DNA of 64,000 nucleotides. Origin: Merluccius polli (taxonomy: Eukaryota; Chordata; Actinopteri; Gadiformes; Merlucciidae). The notes beneath the pieces were generated by a model. It was not told the origin of the DNA. It saw only the letters and a list, made by a program, of their open reading frames with translations, and did not search any database. Positions 10,458-22,507 of this stretch are shown here, one piece after another (the stretch's first letter is position 1; each line of letters starts with the position of its first letter). Position numbers and translations under genes: made by a program. The DNA lies in the NCBI GenBank assembly GCA_030340625.1, contig JAOPHQ010001135.1, forward strand, positions 411,501 to 475,500. Reading direction: 5' to 3'.

Positions 10458-11852
10458 ACTCGCGCCCAGAAAGACAGTATAAACAGTATTTATAGTGTGT
10501 ACTTACTTATTTGTCATTGGTCCCTAACTAAGACGTTTTGGGTTTTTGTTTTTGCATGATTTTATTCTAGATAAAGTTATCTGCAGATGTGGATTGAACT
10601 GCAGAGAACAGGGACACTATCATTGCCCTGTGTGCAGCAAAACTGTTCTCAGAAGGCCAGACATGACGAAACACTTGGAGGCTTGCCAGGGTGCCATGAC
10701 TGCCGCCTCTCCAGAGCAGACCTCTCCTACCACCCCCAAAGATACAGCTGCAGTGTCCTCCTTGGTTTCATCTTTACAGGATCTCTCCTCTTCTTCGCAA
10801 GAAAGCTCAACTGCCGCACCTGTATCCACGCTCCTGCAAGCCACAGTCTCCACCTCCCAAGATTTGACTGCTTCTGAGCAAGATTCAAGATTCAAGATTA
10901 TCCTCAAAAAAGGATAAATGCCCTCATTGCAAGTACACATTCTACAAGAAAAACATGGTCAAACATATCCAAAGAAAACACAGTGGAAAACCAAAAGACA
11001 TAACAGTAAAAGATCACTTAATGAGTGTCTGTGTAGATGCTACCAATGGCATTTCTGCAGTGCAGAAAAAAACAAGACATGGGTTTTCTGTGCCCATACA
11101 TGTGCAGAAGAAAACCTGGGGTCATGTTCATAAAATAGAGTGTGAGTTACAGGAATGCAGGCAATATCATCTTATGGCAGTTAGAAGTGGAATGACGTCT
11201 CGGCACTGTGACCACATTCGTTCACTGGACTACTGTACTGAAATGGCAACTGAGGAAGTTTTGTCTGAGTTGGTGGCGTTGAAATTTTTTGGTGAGGCAA
11301 AAAAAAAAACCTGCCTGAAAAGACAAAGATATGCCAAAGCAACTCATGTGCCTCTGTGTGTTCAAGTATCTCTTCAAGAGAGCCAGAAGCACTTTTGTTT
11401 TTCTATCCATGAGCCATCTGTAAATCACTACAGTCGCCTTAGAAGGGTCATGGTGTCTTACAACAGAGAAGATAACACTTGGCATTGTCCTTGTGCCAAA
11501 CCTAGAAGGTCATGTGTGCACAAAAATCTAAGTAAGTGGCACTTATTCCAGACAAACCGGGACATCTTCAAAACTGAGGCAGCCAGTACACCACCAGAAA
11601 AGCACCAGGGCACTGGCTATCCGCCATCGGATGATACTTTGGAGCGGCTTGTAAAGTACTTGTATAGTAATAAAAAAATCCCAGCCGACTTGCCAGATTA
11701 CCTCATGAAGCCAAAGGCCCTGACTGATCATCTGACAGAGTTGCACCCAATAGAGACTGTTTGCACAAACTGTCCAGGGTCAGTGCATCTTCAAAAGTCA
11801 ACAAGAATCACACAAAAAGCCAAGCTCATCAGCATGAATGGCGTACTTGAAA
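9919..11852 (+). pseudogene. KDZ transposase gene, N-terminal zinc-finger/SWIM exons
   Basis: Exon 9919-10084 starts at ATG 9919 just after a 'cttacag' acceptor and encodes a C2H2-like finger 'CPLCLKF...HSHLEAH'. Exon 10571-11852 adds fingers 'CPVCSKTVLRRPDMTKH' and 'CPHCKYTFYKKNMVKH'. Near its end is a SWIM-type zinc motif 'WHCPCAKPRRSCVHK', common in KDZ proteins. Between fingers two and three, GATTCAA is duplicated (10882-10888 and 10889-10895); the extra 7 bases shift the frame and cause a stop at 10915-10917. Donors (gtaagc, gtaaga) and acceptors fit vertebrate consensus. The finger region probably binds the transposon ends. Confidence 0.8.
10421..10456 (+). repeat. (GT)n microsatellite
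   Basis: A run of 'tgtgtg' in an intron of the KDZ gene. A second, shorter (GT)n lies at 12942-12964 and a (CTTT)/(CTGT)n tract at about 12210-12262, both also intronic. Confidence 0.9.
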
Positions 11853-11978
11853 GTAAGATATTTTAGTTTTATCTTTATTATAGGTTTTTAAATCTTAAGT
11901 AATGCATTATGTTGGTTATTGAGGATCCGAGGCCGACTCGTAGCTACAGTTCTTGATTTCATGTTTTCTTTTTTCTAG

Positions 11979-12223
11979 ATGTTTCAACCTATTACCGGTG
12001 TTGTCCACAATGCCGAATGGTGTATAGATACCAAGAGTGGAAGGACAGCCTTCACAACTTTGACGACCACACCATATTGACCCTTGAGTTATGTCTATAT
12101 TTAAGACACAACTTGCAGGTGTGTATGTACAACAATATTTCCTTTGAGAAAAAGGTCTTCAGTTGGTTGAATAATTATGAGTAACTTTTTTTAAACCAAA
12201 AATATTTTTCTTTCTTTCTTTCT

Positions 12224-12257
<34 letters not shown>

Positions 12258-14360
12258 CTTTCAGAACAATGTCTCTGTGTCAAAAGTGATTAACTCACTT
12301 GAGAGCCTGAGGAAAGTAAAATTTCCAGCCAGAGACACTATCCTTCATGCCTACTGCCACTTTGAGGCATTAACAAGTCACAACTACTCTTACTCCTGTG
12401 TTTGCTGTGGCTTCTTCCCACCAGTAGTAGTGATGGACCTACATAAAAAAGGAGTCTTCAACTTACCTGGTAAGCCTTAGTGTGTGTATGTGTGTAGGGG
12501 CCGGTAGAATGTGTATACATAAACAAAGCTTACAAACACCTTGTTTTTCTGTTAGTGAGTGACATGAAAGAACCCTCTGAGAACTTCACTGGTGACGTGG
12601 ACATCGAAAAGTTCTGGGATTCAGTTCAGCTGGAAATGATTGCACGTGGATTTTTCCCAAGTACTGACATCCTCGGACTCTCTATAGTTGAAGTTACATG
12701 CTACATAACAACTTTATCAATATTTTGTTTTTTTTGTTTTTTTTCTAGGTCGTGCAAAAAACATCTTTGCTGTGAATCCTAGCTTTGAGCATTGGAGCCC
12801 GTGGATAGGGAAAGATACACGTAAATCAGACTAGTGTTGAACACAGAGTTTGCAAAACTCCCAGCTACTAAGTCCTCCCCGGAAGCTGAAGTCAGCATGA
12901 TGTCAGAGGACCGGCTTGTTGATGAGCTATTGAAGCAGAAGGTGTGTGTGTGTGTGTGTGTGTGCATGTTTTATTAAGTCTGTGGAAAGTGTGTGAGTGT
13001 GACTGCCTTGCAAGAAGCCACCGCACCCATTTATTTCCAGTGTCTCAACTTTTATGGTACAACACCTACAGTGCATTAACTAAAAATTGCTAAATGGTTA
13101 TATGTGTAATCCTGTTGTTTTTGTCACAGTAAAAATAAAAGTAGCATAACACTCTTGTCAGAGAAACACCAATAGCATTCAATGACATCGTACTGACAGG
13201 AATTGCTTTTCAGCTTACTTACAGAGAAATGCTATGTGGAGACAGGTCCCTTTTTAGCTTTTATTGCATGTATTTTCAATTTTTATTTCATGTATTCAAA
13301 AGGTCTCGACGGTGCGCAAGTTGTGCAAGGCATGCAATCTGGACAGTAAAGGATCACGGATGGATCTTGTTGTCCGACTAAGGGAGGAAATGAAGACGAG
13401 GCACTCCTATGACAAGATCTTCCAGAAGATTTGGGGAGCATCTGGTAAGGGTTACTTGTACAGTAGATTATATTTACTTTGAGATGAAGTATTTGTACAT
13501 TTACTAATAACTTATTTTTTTTCATTATAAGGTGGATGGTCAGTGATCTTGTGTCCCCATGGAGTTGTTTACAGTTTAAAATTTAACTTAAGGGCTGAGT
13601 CACCAAGGGATTTTACTGACCTACTGTTGTCCTGGAAGCATCTACCAAATGTGTCTGTGTATGATTTTGCAAGGGGCTTGGCAACTCATGCAAATCTCCG
13701 CCTCCCAGCCTCACTAACTTTTAAACCTCATGAGGGGAGACTGGCTGCATCTAGTCAAGACAACATTACAGCAGCACAGCAGCATAAACTCAGCATCTCT
13801 CTGCCATGGCTAACTGAGAAGTTGCAAAGTCCTGAGAAAGATGGTCATCCACTAACTGGTTCCTCAGACCATTATGTGCTTTATGACAAGTTCCATGAGG
13901 CCAACACCAGAGACCCCCAAGAAGTCTTAAGGAGGATCAACTTGGTCCCTGAACTTCAGGGTTCACTAAATAGTCAAGTGGCTGAGCAGCTTTTTTCAAG
14001 CATGCAAAAGAACAATTACTACCTCAACAACATGGCACCATCAACACACATTTTTTTAATGAGAAACATCATCCACCTCAGAAACAACAATACAAACGCA
14101 AAGCTTGTGGAGCAACAGCTAAAGAGAGGGCGTGAGTTTCATCATTCGCAGGACATCACCCTGAATGAGTTAGGACAAGCAGTGCTTGGTAAATATTAAG
14201 TCAGAGAAATGTATCTTGTAACTTGCTGTAAATTCTCTTGTTTAATATGGAGTTGTAAATGCCTCAGGACCACCACCTTCTGGAAAGTCTGCAGAGCATC
14301 AACCCCTACCAGGTGGTATCCCTCCACAGACACAAGGGCTTCACTCTGATCCAGAAAAAG
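11979..14360 (+). pseudogene. KDZ transposase gene, catalytic-core exons
   Basis: Exons at about 11979-12118, 12265-12469, 12556-12659, 12751-12941, 13303-13444, 13532-14190 and 14268-14360 encode the Zisupton-like core. Recognisable parts are 'RCCPQCRMVYRYQEW', 'FPARDTILHAYCHFEALT', 'NPSFEHWSPWIGK', a SAP-like helix pair 'KLCKACNLDSKGSRMDLVV', 'CPHGVVYSLKFNLRAE' and 'NVSVYDFARGLATHANLR'. It ends with 'VAEQLFSSMQKNNYYLNN'. KDZ transposases use an RNase H-like fold with acidic residues; I have not assigned each one. The frame slips by one base near 12830, after 'GKDTRKSD', which is a second lesion unless an unseen splice corrects it. Confidence 0.75.
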
Positions 14361-14435
14361 GTGGGTAGTGTGTTTTCAAAATGATATGCTTTTTTACTGG
14401 CAATGTTTTTGACTCATTCATGTTATCCTTCATAG

Positions 14436-17400
14436 ACACTGACCCATGTGGAACACAATGTGAATTACTCACAAAATGTGACCAAGTAGCACCATGCCGA
14501 GCATCATGGACAGGGCAAACTCATCCTGCCCAAGAGCAGCTGGTAAGTATTAAATCTCATAGAGGCTGATGGTTGTTCTGTGAATTTTCAGGGAGGGTTG
14601 TGTCATCTTATTAATGTGTTTTATGAGCATTATTTATTTATTTTTAAATTGTCATTCATCAGCTCGAGTACATCTTGGATATTGAGAAGCCAAAGACAGA
14701 ACTGATTGTTCAGACGCAAAAAAGTTGCCTGACACGAGGTGACTTTTGGACCCTTGGCTTAAATAACCAAATGGAATCTACTGTAAGTTTACAGTCAGTG
14801 GATCTCTTATATAGCTATGAAAAATGTATGTAGGGGGACAAGTTTTAAAGGTACTCGTGTTTTGTTTTTTGTTTTTCCAGATAGGAAATGCATGTTTCGA
14901 GCTCATTGAACAAATTGCTCAGTCAAAGGTAAAAACAACAAATACAATATACTGTTAGTATTTCTTTTCTTGTCTGAGATTATGATCCCATTATATTCCC
15001 CAGGGAAGGACCATATTTGTGGCTGACCTTTATAGTGTTCCAACATGGCGGAGTGCGAACGCATGTGACCCTCTCTTAAGTTTACCTGTAAGAATGTCAT
15101 ACTTTACTGGCATCAGTAGATGATGTCCTTGATAATATGAAACACTTCTCAGCTAAAATGTTTGGAAAAAAAAAAACATCTCCTAACTTTTTCTGTCTAA
15201 AGATAAGAACATAATGTACAAATCATAAAAAGAAGACCTATTGAACCTAATCAATCTTAAACATTTTTACTTACATCATTTTCTTTTCAACTTTTCCCTT
15301 AGAATGATGTCCACATGAGAGATGCCATTGTCATTCCCATTTGGAAACCAGGACATTTCCTGTTATCTGTAAGTAGATATACTTAATTGTGACAAGTAGC
15401 TCCATACAAATTAATCTTTAGGAATTAATATTAGAAGCACAAGATGAACATGCTTCCACTCGCATTTCACAGGACTCCAATTTTTACTCATTCATTTCTA
15501 ATTGTGATGACTTTAGCACCTTTGCTTTCCTTTCTTTTGCTCTAAAGTTTCCCAACTATCCATCAAATGATCCAAAAAAAATCTTCAGTATTTTATGTGA
15601 CGTTGTGTACTAACTTTGTCATATTGTCAGGATTTCTCACACAAGATGAAATGTTATTATCTGCAACAATAGGTCTTGAAGCCAACACAGAGAGACATAG
15701 TCTTTCTGGACTCCAAATGTGCACAAGCACGATTTGAATTTGGAGATAAAGAAATGAGAGCGCTGTTGAGGTTTATTTTATTATCAAAACATACCTTTTT
15801 GGTTCTTTACCCGTGTTCATGTTCCAAGGCCGTTCTGACGCCTTTCTGGAATGGTACGTTTTATATACCAGATCATGTTCAGATCTGTGTAGTAGCAATT
15901 TATGGTGCTGTCAAAATTAACTCCAAAAAAGTATATTATATATCTTCTATGTCATTGCATTTTACAGTTAAATTTTATCACCAAAAATTTAAACTTTTTG
16001 GAACAGAGTTTAGATGGTGGCACCATAAAAGGCTGCTAAAATTGAGCATGTGTGACTGCATGAAGATTCCAGACTGCTGTGATTATGTGTGTTCTTTGGT
16101 GTGCATGGAAGATGACCATGTTTTTCATCATATACAGAGTTAGGTCCTAATACAGCTGTTTTTCGATTTTAGAAACCTTTGCCAGTCAATTAATCCTGGA
16201 GTGTGGAATGAGAAGACTGGCTTAGACATACAGGTAAATGTATAATGATGAGGATGATTGATGATGACGATGACGATGATGGTCATCAACTATCTTCTGT
16301 GTGGGGTTTGTGTCCCGGGGAAGAAGGCTGCCGACAACAGGAAACGCTTATAACTCACTTTATTTGTTTAGGTTTAAGTTATTTCTAACCTACGTAACAA
16401 TGGAGAGGTAATGTAAAAGTCACGCCGCGTGGAGAGCCCCCTCGCTTTGCATCTGTCTCGATGCTCTGCCTGGGGGTGTTCTGATTCTAACCGGATGCTT
16501 CCGCCGGGTGCCCCTGGGCAGGAGGCGTGGCCTCCATGACGCACAATGGCTGGCGTTAAGCGCCGCCTCCAGTATATCGTTTGGCGCCATCATGTGTTGT
16601 GGTGCAGTTACTGCAACTTGTATATTTATTACTACTCTTTTGAGCTGCTGATACATATTATTATTAATCCGCAACATCTGTTTGACTTGTTAGGGATTTC
16701 CACGACAGCCCTATGGGCAGGACTGTGGCATCTTCATGCTGATGGTAAATGAGATAATTGGTCAGATCTATTTCATTATGTCCTTTAAATATATATTAAG
16801 ATTAAATTATTCTTTTGTTTGTAGTATGCCCTCTACACAGTTCTGGATGCTCCCTATGATTTCACCATAGTAAGTTCACCTGCTCATTTAAAGAAAGATA
16901 GTAAATTGTTAATGTTTGATCTGATATGAAATCCATATGTCTGTATGTTCGGTAGGCTGACATGCCAACCCTGCGAAAATGGTGGTGTGTCATGCTCATT
17001 GAAAACTTTGATCTTGGAAGGTAAGATGTTATAATTTGATTGACTTTGAGATGTTGACATGGCACTGTTTCTGTACTGTTGTCTTCCTATTCTCATGCTT
17101 GTTGCCAGAATTACCTAAAATTGCCTGGCCCCGACCATTGCTGCGCAGCAGCTGTAATTTTAATTGTTTAACCCTTTTTACCAATTACTATAGCCATGGC
17201 AAAATGTTTGCCCATTGGACCGAGGTGTCAAAAGCCCTTCTGGCAGGTGAGGTGCCACCAGTTTTTAGACTGAAGAAGCGAAAGGTTGATGACATGACTG
17301 AGGTCAGTTTGCAGTCCTTTTTTCTCAAATTCTTATTAGTTGTTTTCAGTAAATCTTATGTCAAGTTTTCCCTCCCAGGACATGGTTTGAGAACTGGCTT

Positions 17401-17908
17401 TGTGACATTTGCTTGTATTTAATGCTAAATAATACTTGTTTAGGCTGAAGAGGAGCAGAAAGAAACTGCTGCTCCAGTTGTGCAGGAGGTGGAGGCAACT
17501 GAAGAAGAGGTAGGCTTGATCTCCAGTTAAATTTTGTGAGGTGACCTTTCATGCTCTGACAAAAAAGCTGACACACTTTTTTTTCCCCTTTAGACCAGTG
17601 CAGTGGTCCGAGTGGTGGATCAGTGCAAAAAAGCAGCGGAATGGGTGCAGGCTAATGCACAACTGTTTACAGCCAGAGTGGAGATGCCTGAAATTTTGAA
17701 TATGGACAGCACACAAGCTGAGGAGGCTGCGCAGGAACTGGGAAAGCTTTTTGATGACATAATGGAACCAAATGAGGAGGAGAAAGATTTGATTCTAGAG
17801 CCTTTTAAATTTGTGTTTTATTTTATTGAAGATATGTGGCTCTTCTGTGAAGAAATTTTGGATAAAAGAGGGTACCTGGCGTATTGTGAATACAAACAGC
17901 AGGAATAA
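14436..17908 (+). CDS. KDZ transposase gene, C-terminal Ulp1-like cysteine protease exons
   Basis: Exons at about 14436-14542, 14663-14782, 14881-14928, 15004-15087, 15303-15368, 15673-15770, 16173-16233, 16694-16744, 16825-16869, 16956-17020, 17194-17300, 17445-17510 and 17594-17908. They read as a C48 (Ulp1/SENP) fold: His in 'IPIWKPGHFLLS', Asp in 'RDIVFLDSK', then Gln and Cys in 'YGQDCGIFMLM'. All four catalytic positions are present. Fusion to a SUMO-protease-like domain is known for Zisupton and other KDZ transposases. A basic 'RLKKRKVDD' near 17270 looks like a nuclear localisation signal. The C-terminus is acidic and ends at TAA 17906-17908. The exons are in frame, so this half may be intact. 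Confidence 0.75.
16311..16676 (-). mobile_element. Solo-LTR-like insertion in a KDZ intron
   Basis: A ~366 bp unit beginning TGTCCCGG and ending GCAACA is related to the solo LTR at 4738-5136, sharing 'aactcactttatttgttta', 'ggcaggaggcgtggcct' type segments and a terminal 'gatacatattatta'. It sits between exons 16173-16233 and 16694-16744, only about 17 bp before the acceptor. A clean TSD is not visible, so the ends may have drifted. Confidence 0.6.
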
Positions 17909-17968
17909 GCAGAGAAAAGGAAAAGGTTGTTATCAAAGAGAATTACTCAACGTGGAGAGCCTCGGTGT

Positions 17969-18493
17969 TGAAGGTATGGTTATATGTTAGATCTATCAGA
18001 TGACCAATGAATTGGGTCACACTAACCTCGGGGCCTTTCTGCTGAAGTAAGACAGAATCATGACGAGTACATTGTTGGTGACATGTGCAGAATACATGGT
18101 GATAAACATATGATAGTAAAGAACAGGCAGGCTTGTCTTTGAACATGTAAAAAACAGTGGGAGTCAGATAAGACGAGGATGACATGGGGAAACGTAGACA
18201 GCCAGCCTTTTTGTGATGACGGTTGCATTGTTTTGTGTATATAACATCCTGAGATAGAGAGATGTGTGCCCAGACTTCGCGAACTGACACACACATACTT
18301 TGTTGTTCGGTCAGGGAAATGTAGTCGGACCCAGATATATCTGTAAAACTCTGCACATTATACTGGTGTTAACAATAAAACTGATTATTTCTTAAAGCTA
18401 AACAACTTCTTCTATCGCTTCATTAACGAACACGCGTGAGTAGGGTTTTCATTTTTTTCCATCATCATCGCTTTGAAACCGCCTTTCACAACA
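17969..18493 (+). repeat. ERV-like element 5' LTR
   Basis: TGAAGG...CAACA, 525 bp. It holds a TATA-like 'gtgtatataaca' near 18235 and a poly(A) signal AATAAA at 18374-18379. The first 167 bases match 26101-26267 and the remainder matches 35116-35473. Confidence 0.93.
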
Positions 18494-18495
18494 AT

Positions 18496-18513
18496 TGGTG
18501 ACCCCGAGACGCG
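18496..18513 (+). promoter_or_regulatory. Primer-binding site, tRNA-Trp-like
   Basis: Two bases after the LTR, 'tggtgaccccga' agrees with the complement of the vertebrate tRNA-Trp 3' end over 12 bases; the rest ('gacgcgat') agrees only loosely. Assignment rests on my recollection of the tRNA sequence. Confidence 0.55.
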
Positions 18514-19449
18514 ATGAAGACGAAGAAGTGACCCAGTGGGCGAGAGGACCGAGTGACAGCAGAACTACGGACGTCCACATAAAAAAGGTAAGCAGAAGCC
18601 TGTTATAACAAAATTCTGCGATTGGGCATTACCAAAACTGTTTTGAAGTCACTTGTGATACCCGTCCTAGACATAGTCTAAACCAGTATAGTGTGCAGCA
18701 TAGGGGACCTGTCGTTTAACGAACGCAGAGACCGCCCGAGGGTTGGAATCCTGTTGGGGAGGAAGAGCCCCACAAAGAGCCAGGGACGCTCCTTTGTAGG
18801 AATTGGGACGTAGCCAAACAGGGGGCCGCCCGTGAAAACGTACGCGCAGAGCCGCCCAAGGGTTGGAATCCCTAGTGGGGAGGAAGAGCCCCACCAAGAG
18901 CCAGCGGTTTAAATTCCGCCCCGTCCTTGCCATAAGTACATCAGTTGGCGGAGGAAAAAGGGGTATTCGGCCCCAAGGTAGCTGGTTCCTTGCAAGACCA
19001 GAAGAGGGAACTCTGAGAGGGTAGCCAGAGTAGCCCAAGGGTATCATTTCCCGGAGTCTGTTGGAGACGGCCCGAAAATCATGATTTAGGAATATTGTAT
19101 TGTGTGGGTGGTTCCAGCGGTTAGACTTTTCGTGAGACTCTCATAAGTCTCGTCTAACGCCTGTTCTATGGGGTATATATATAAAAAAAAATAAAAAAAT
19201 AAAAAAAAACAATTTGGAAATATTTTTCTGTGGGGAAAAACGGGTGGTTGGATACGGGGAAAGTGTGTCTAAAAGTCCTGCATGAAGCTCGGGTGAGACC
19301 GGACTGAAATCATTTTCAGCCTAGAAGCTTGTCTCACTGGGCAATATTTCGTGCAGAGAGCAGACCGTGAGTCATTCACACCGACCCTGTATGTGTATAA
19401 AAATTGTTTTGTTGATTTAGTGTGTACTGGTTAAAGACAGTGGGTAAAA
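18514..19449. other. ERV-like leader, non-coding
   Basis: No conserved frame. The phrase 'gagccgcccaagggttggaatcc' and a shorter version recur near 18730 and 18850, each followed by 'ggggaggaagagccccac', so the leader has a ~120 bp internal duplication. Packaging signals normally lie in this position; none is demonstrable here. Confidence 0.5.
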
Positions 19450-20580
19450 ATGGACGGGGACACCATAGGAGAGCAATGGGAACGAATCAGGATCCAATTG
19501 AGTAGTGGGTGTACACCGAATACACGGGGAGAGATAATGGAGGGTTACGAGGTAACCTGGAGGTGGCTCCAGAAGAAGGGACAGATACCAGGAGACGAGG
19601 TACAGAACAGATTGTCACCCTATCTGGCGAAGGCCGAGAGGGCTGTGTTAAAAGAGTAGAAAGGCATAAGGCAGAAGAGGGAGAGCGTCAGTGCGTACAG
19701 TAGCATTAGCATGTGTAGCATTAGAAGCTAAAAAAGACAAAAACAACAACGCAGGCGCCGGCGCTCCCGTAGCCATAACAACCCGCGAGAGCGACGGTAC
19801 TAAGAGCCAGCTGTCTGACCCTGACCGAGCAGGGAGCAGGGAGAGGGCTGATATGTCACCATTTAAAGTAAAGAATAAAGTTAATAAAAAAGATAATAAA
19901 CATTGTTTAATAAAGTAAGAGTAAAAGTAATCAGAAATACATATTGCTTAAAAATAGAGTGTTAGTACACTTATAAATATGTCGTTAACAGCAGCGGACA
20001 TTTTGGGTAGGGTTTGTTATCTACGTAAAAATGAGATCCATAAGATCTCTGAGAAATGTAAGAAAAGAATATCTAAACAGGCATTAAAATTAGTATTAGT
20101 CATGTATCAGAGAGAGAAAGCGGACCAGCATTCCTATTGAGGAGCACAACGGAGTGGACTGAGATAGCGGGGAATCACCCTAGCCAGGATGAATTACAGC
20201 TACCATTATTCAGGAAGGCAATTTTAGATGGTATGCCCAAAGCAGTGCGAGACCGAATAAGGGGGATCCCGATCTAATAGAGTGCAGCACTGACCGGTGG
20301 GAAAAACATTTAACATACTTTGTGTCTCTCGAAGAGGAAAAACAGAGGGACCTTGAGTCCGATCTGGCTATCAGTACAACCTAGTTGTTGAAATTACAAT
20401 TAGAGAACGAGCGGCGTCAGATAAATGGAGATAAAAAAACGTCAAAACAAAGCAGCCAAATGTTACAGCAACCCAGAGAAGAGACAGAGAGGGTACAGCA
20501 GAATGACCAGGGCCTGGGAGGGAAGAGGGTTTCCTGCATCAGCAAGACTCATGAAGGGGCCCGGAAACCTCTGACATAGG
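19450..20580 (+). pseudogene. ERV-like gag remnant
   Basis: ATG 19450 opens 69 codons ('MDGDTIGEQWERIRIQL') that look like a matrix N-terminus, then a stop. Further on, about 20110-20370 in another frame, capsid-like phrases such as 'GMPKAVRDRIRG' and 'WEKHLTYFVSLEEE' can be read with interruptions. Several frameshifts and stops show it is not functional. It is retroviral rather than Gypsy in style: no Gypsy capsid motif is present and the PBS is of retroviral type. Confidence 0.5.
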
Positions 20581-20581
20581 G

Positions 20582-21052
20582 TTGGTGGATCCCTATTTGT
20601 CACTGGGGGTGTTGGAGAAGAATTTGCCTTTTCTTGTGGACTCTGGGGCACGGTACTCTACTCTGAATTGCCGAGTACCGAGCCCCAAATTGACTACAGA
20701 CACGGTTGAATTGACGGGTTTCTCGGTGCAGCCCAATTATCTGCCTTTGACTACGCCCTTGCGCACATCAGTGGCAGGACAGACTTTTGAACATCGATAT
20801 ATTGTATCTCCTCAGTGTCCAGTGAATCTTATGGGAAGGGATTTACTGGTGAAAAGCGGAGCATCCATTTTGTGCGGACCGGACGGTCTGATTGTGACTT
20901 TTCCAAATGGCCAGACCTTTAACTGCTCGGGGAGCCAGTGCGGGTCCCATTCACAGATGCTCTTAGCCCAAGACAACACACCAGGTGCTGGTGACCAGTG
21001 GGCAGATATCTACTGGGGATTGGTACAGCCAGAAACATCGAAAGGGGGGTAA
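20582..21052 (+). pseudogene. ERV-like protease region
   Basis: Retropepsin-like features are 'FLVDSGARYSTL' (active-site Asp within DSG, near residue 19) and, about 80 residues later, 'VNLMGRDLLVKSGA', which resembles the conserved Gly-Arg-Asp segment of retroviral proteases. The frame ends at 21052 without continuing into RT. Pol is therefore truncated immediately after protease by a deletion. The region has the parts of a protease, but activity is unlikely without gag-pol fusion. Confidence 0.65.
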
Positions 21053-21405
21053 CAGACCCACCCACTCCATTTCTGACCTACAAGCCATACTATGATCAAC
21101 TAACGGCACTAGTTGCAGCATTTTCCAAACAGGTGACAGAAATCCAGGGGGGTGCAGAGCAGGCACCAGCCCCGAAAGACACTGAGTGGGTGTTGCTAAA
21201 AGTCATCAAGAGAAAGTGGTCAGAGCCAAGGTGGACAGGACCATACCGGGTGACAGAGAGAACCTCACACGCTGTCCGGCTGGACGGCAAAGGTGAAACC
21301 TGGTATCATTGGTCACTGTGCGGTGCATCTGACCCACCGGCAAGAACCCGGGGAGGTGCTAGAAGGGAAAGAAAAAAGTCCCCACTAAAGAAAGTTGCTA
21401 TTTAG
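21053..21405 (+). pseudogene. Integrase C-terminal remnant 1
   Basis: The frame 20998-21405 contains 'EPRWTGPYRVTERT' and 'ETWYHWSLCG', the pattern of the small beta-barrel C-terminal domain of retroviral integrase, followed by a basic tail. It follows protease directly, so about 1000 codons of pol are deleted between them. Confidence 0.6.
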
Positions 21406-22168
21406 CATTAGTACATTTACATTTTTCGTATATAATCATTTTATCTTGGTAGTAGTATAATCATAAATAATGATGTACCGCCCAGAAAACAAGATGGGGT
21501 GGCTTGGTGTAGTTGTATGTTTGCTTTGATTGTTATAGCCCCTACAGTTGTGTGGAAACAATTCCATGACAGAGGATCTGCCACGACCAGAGCTAGAGAA
21601 ACACCCACCAAGGGGGGTGGAGCCAGGTGACCAGTTGTACCTGAGGTGTGAAGGACCATACAAGGTCACCAATGCGACACCAACCAGTACCGAGGTGGAA
21701 GGGAGTTCCACCTGGTACCACCTCAACCACTGCACCAAAGCCGCTCAACCCATGACGAGGGAAAGACAGAGTTCCAGAAACTGGAACGAGCCCGGGAGAG
21801 AAAGTGCTGGGAGCAGGTGTACCCAGCAGAGAACAACCATCCCCAGCACGGGCCCAGCCCAGCCGTGGGGCAGCAGCCTCATGACAAGCAGAGGCTGCAA
21901 CGACAACCGTCCAGATGGAAGGTTGGACCCACCTGGGTCTGACCCGGTCCTGAGGCGGTTTGCATATGAAGTGCTAGAAACCTCTCGATGCAAACCGGAC
22001 CCCGAACACACGTCTTTGGGGGAGTGCTGGGTCGAACCCGGTCTTGAGAAGGCTCACATGATGGGCACGCTCCATGTGAACCTGACACCGAATCTGCGGG
22101 TTGGAAGCAGGGCCCGACAATGGCGGGCGAACAGGAACAACAACGACTGCCCAAAACCCCCCACATTA
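21406..22168 (+). pseudogene. Integrase C-terminal remnant 2 and anonymous 3' region
   Basis: The frame 21548-22195 begins with a second integrase-tail-like segment: 'EPGDQLYLRCEGPYKV' and 'STWYHLNHCTKA'. Two non-identical tails in series suggest recombination between related proviruses. Downstream codons, with phrases such as 'CWVEPGLEKAHMMG', are not recognised; no env signal peptide, cleavage site or membrane anchor is seen. The last codons run into the TA element. Confidence 0.5.
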
Positions 22169-22507
22169 GGGCGGGCCATACTCAAAAACATTTGAATTAA
22201 GAGGGGTGCTCAAATCATGTATTTTAGTGTGTAGAAGACAAATCTGAATTTAATTTTTAATTCTGATAACCCTAACCTACATCAATTTGCAGTTGATTAT
22301 TTTTAAATTTCGGGTTATTTTGCTATTCTTCTGGAATGATTTGAATTGTAATTGTGATACCATCTAGCTCAGAAATGGTAAGAAAATTTCTATTTTGAGG
22401 AGGTTTATCAAGTGAAACATTACATTTTATATGATTAGAGGAAATTCTGGAGGAAAAAAGTCTTCTACCTCATAAGAGCCACCTGATAGTTAAGGCTCCC
22501 ACAATAG

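Noticed and set aside
15676..16143. 155-codon ORF as a separate gene
   Set aside because: Its first ~33 codons are a Ulp1-like exon ending at a donor at 15770; the rest is intron read-through.
17943..18356. 137-codon minus-strand ORF, partly repeated at 35031-35336
   Set aside because: It lies in the ERV LTR and is repeated only because LTRs are repeated.
18667..19047. 126-codon minus-strand ORF in the ERV leader
   Set aside because: No family motif, lies over an internal duplication, and is antisense to the provirus.
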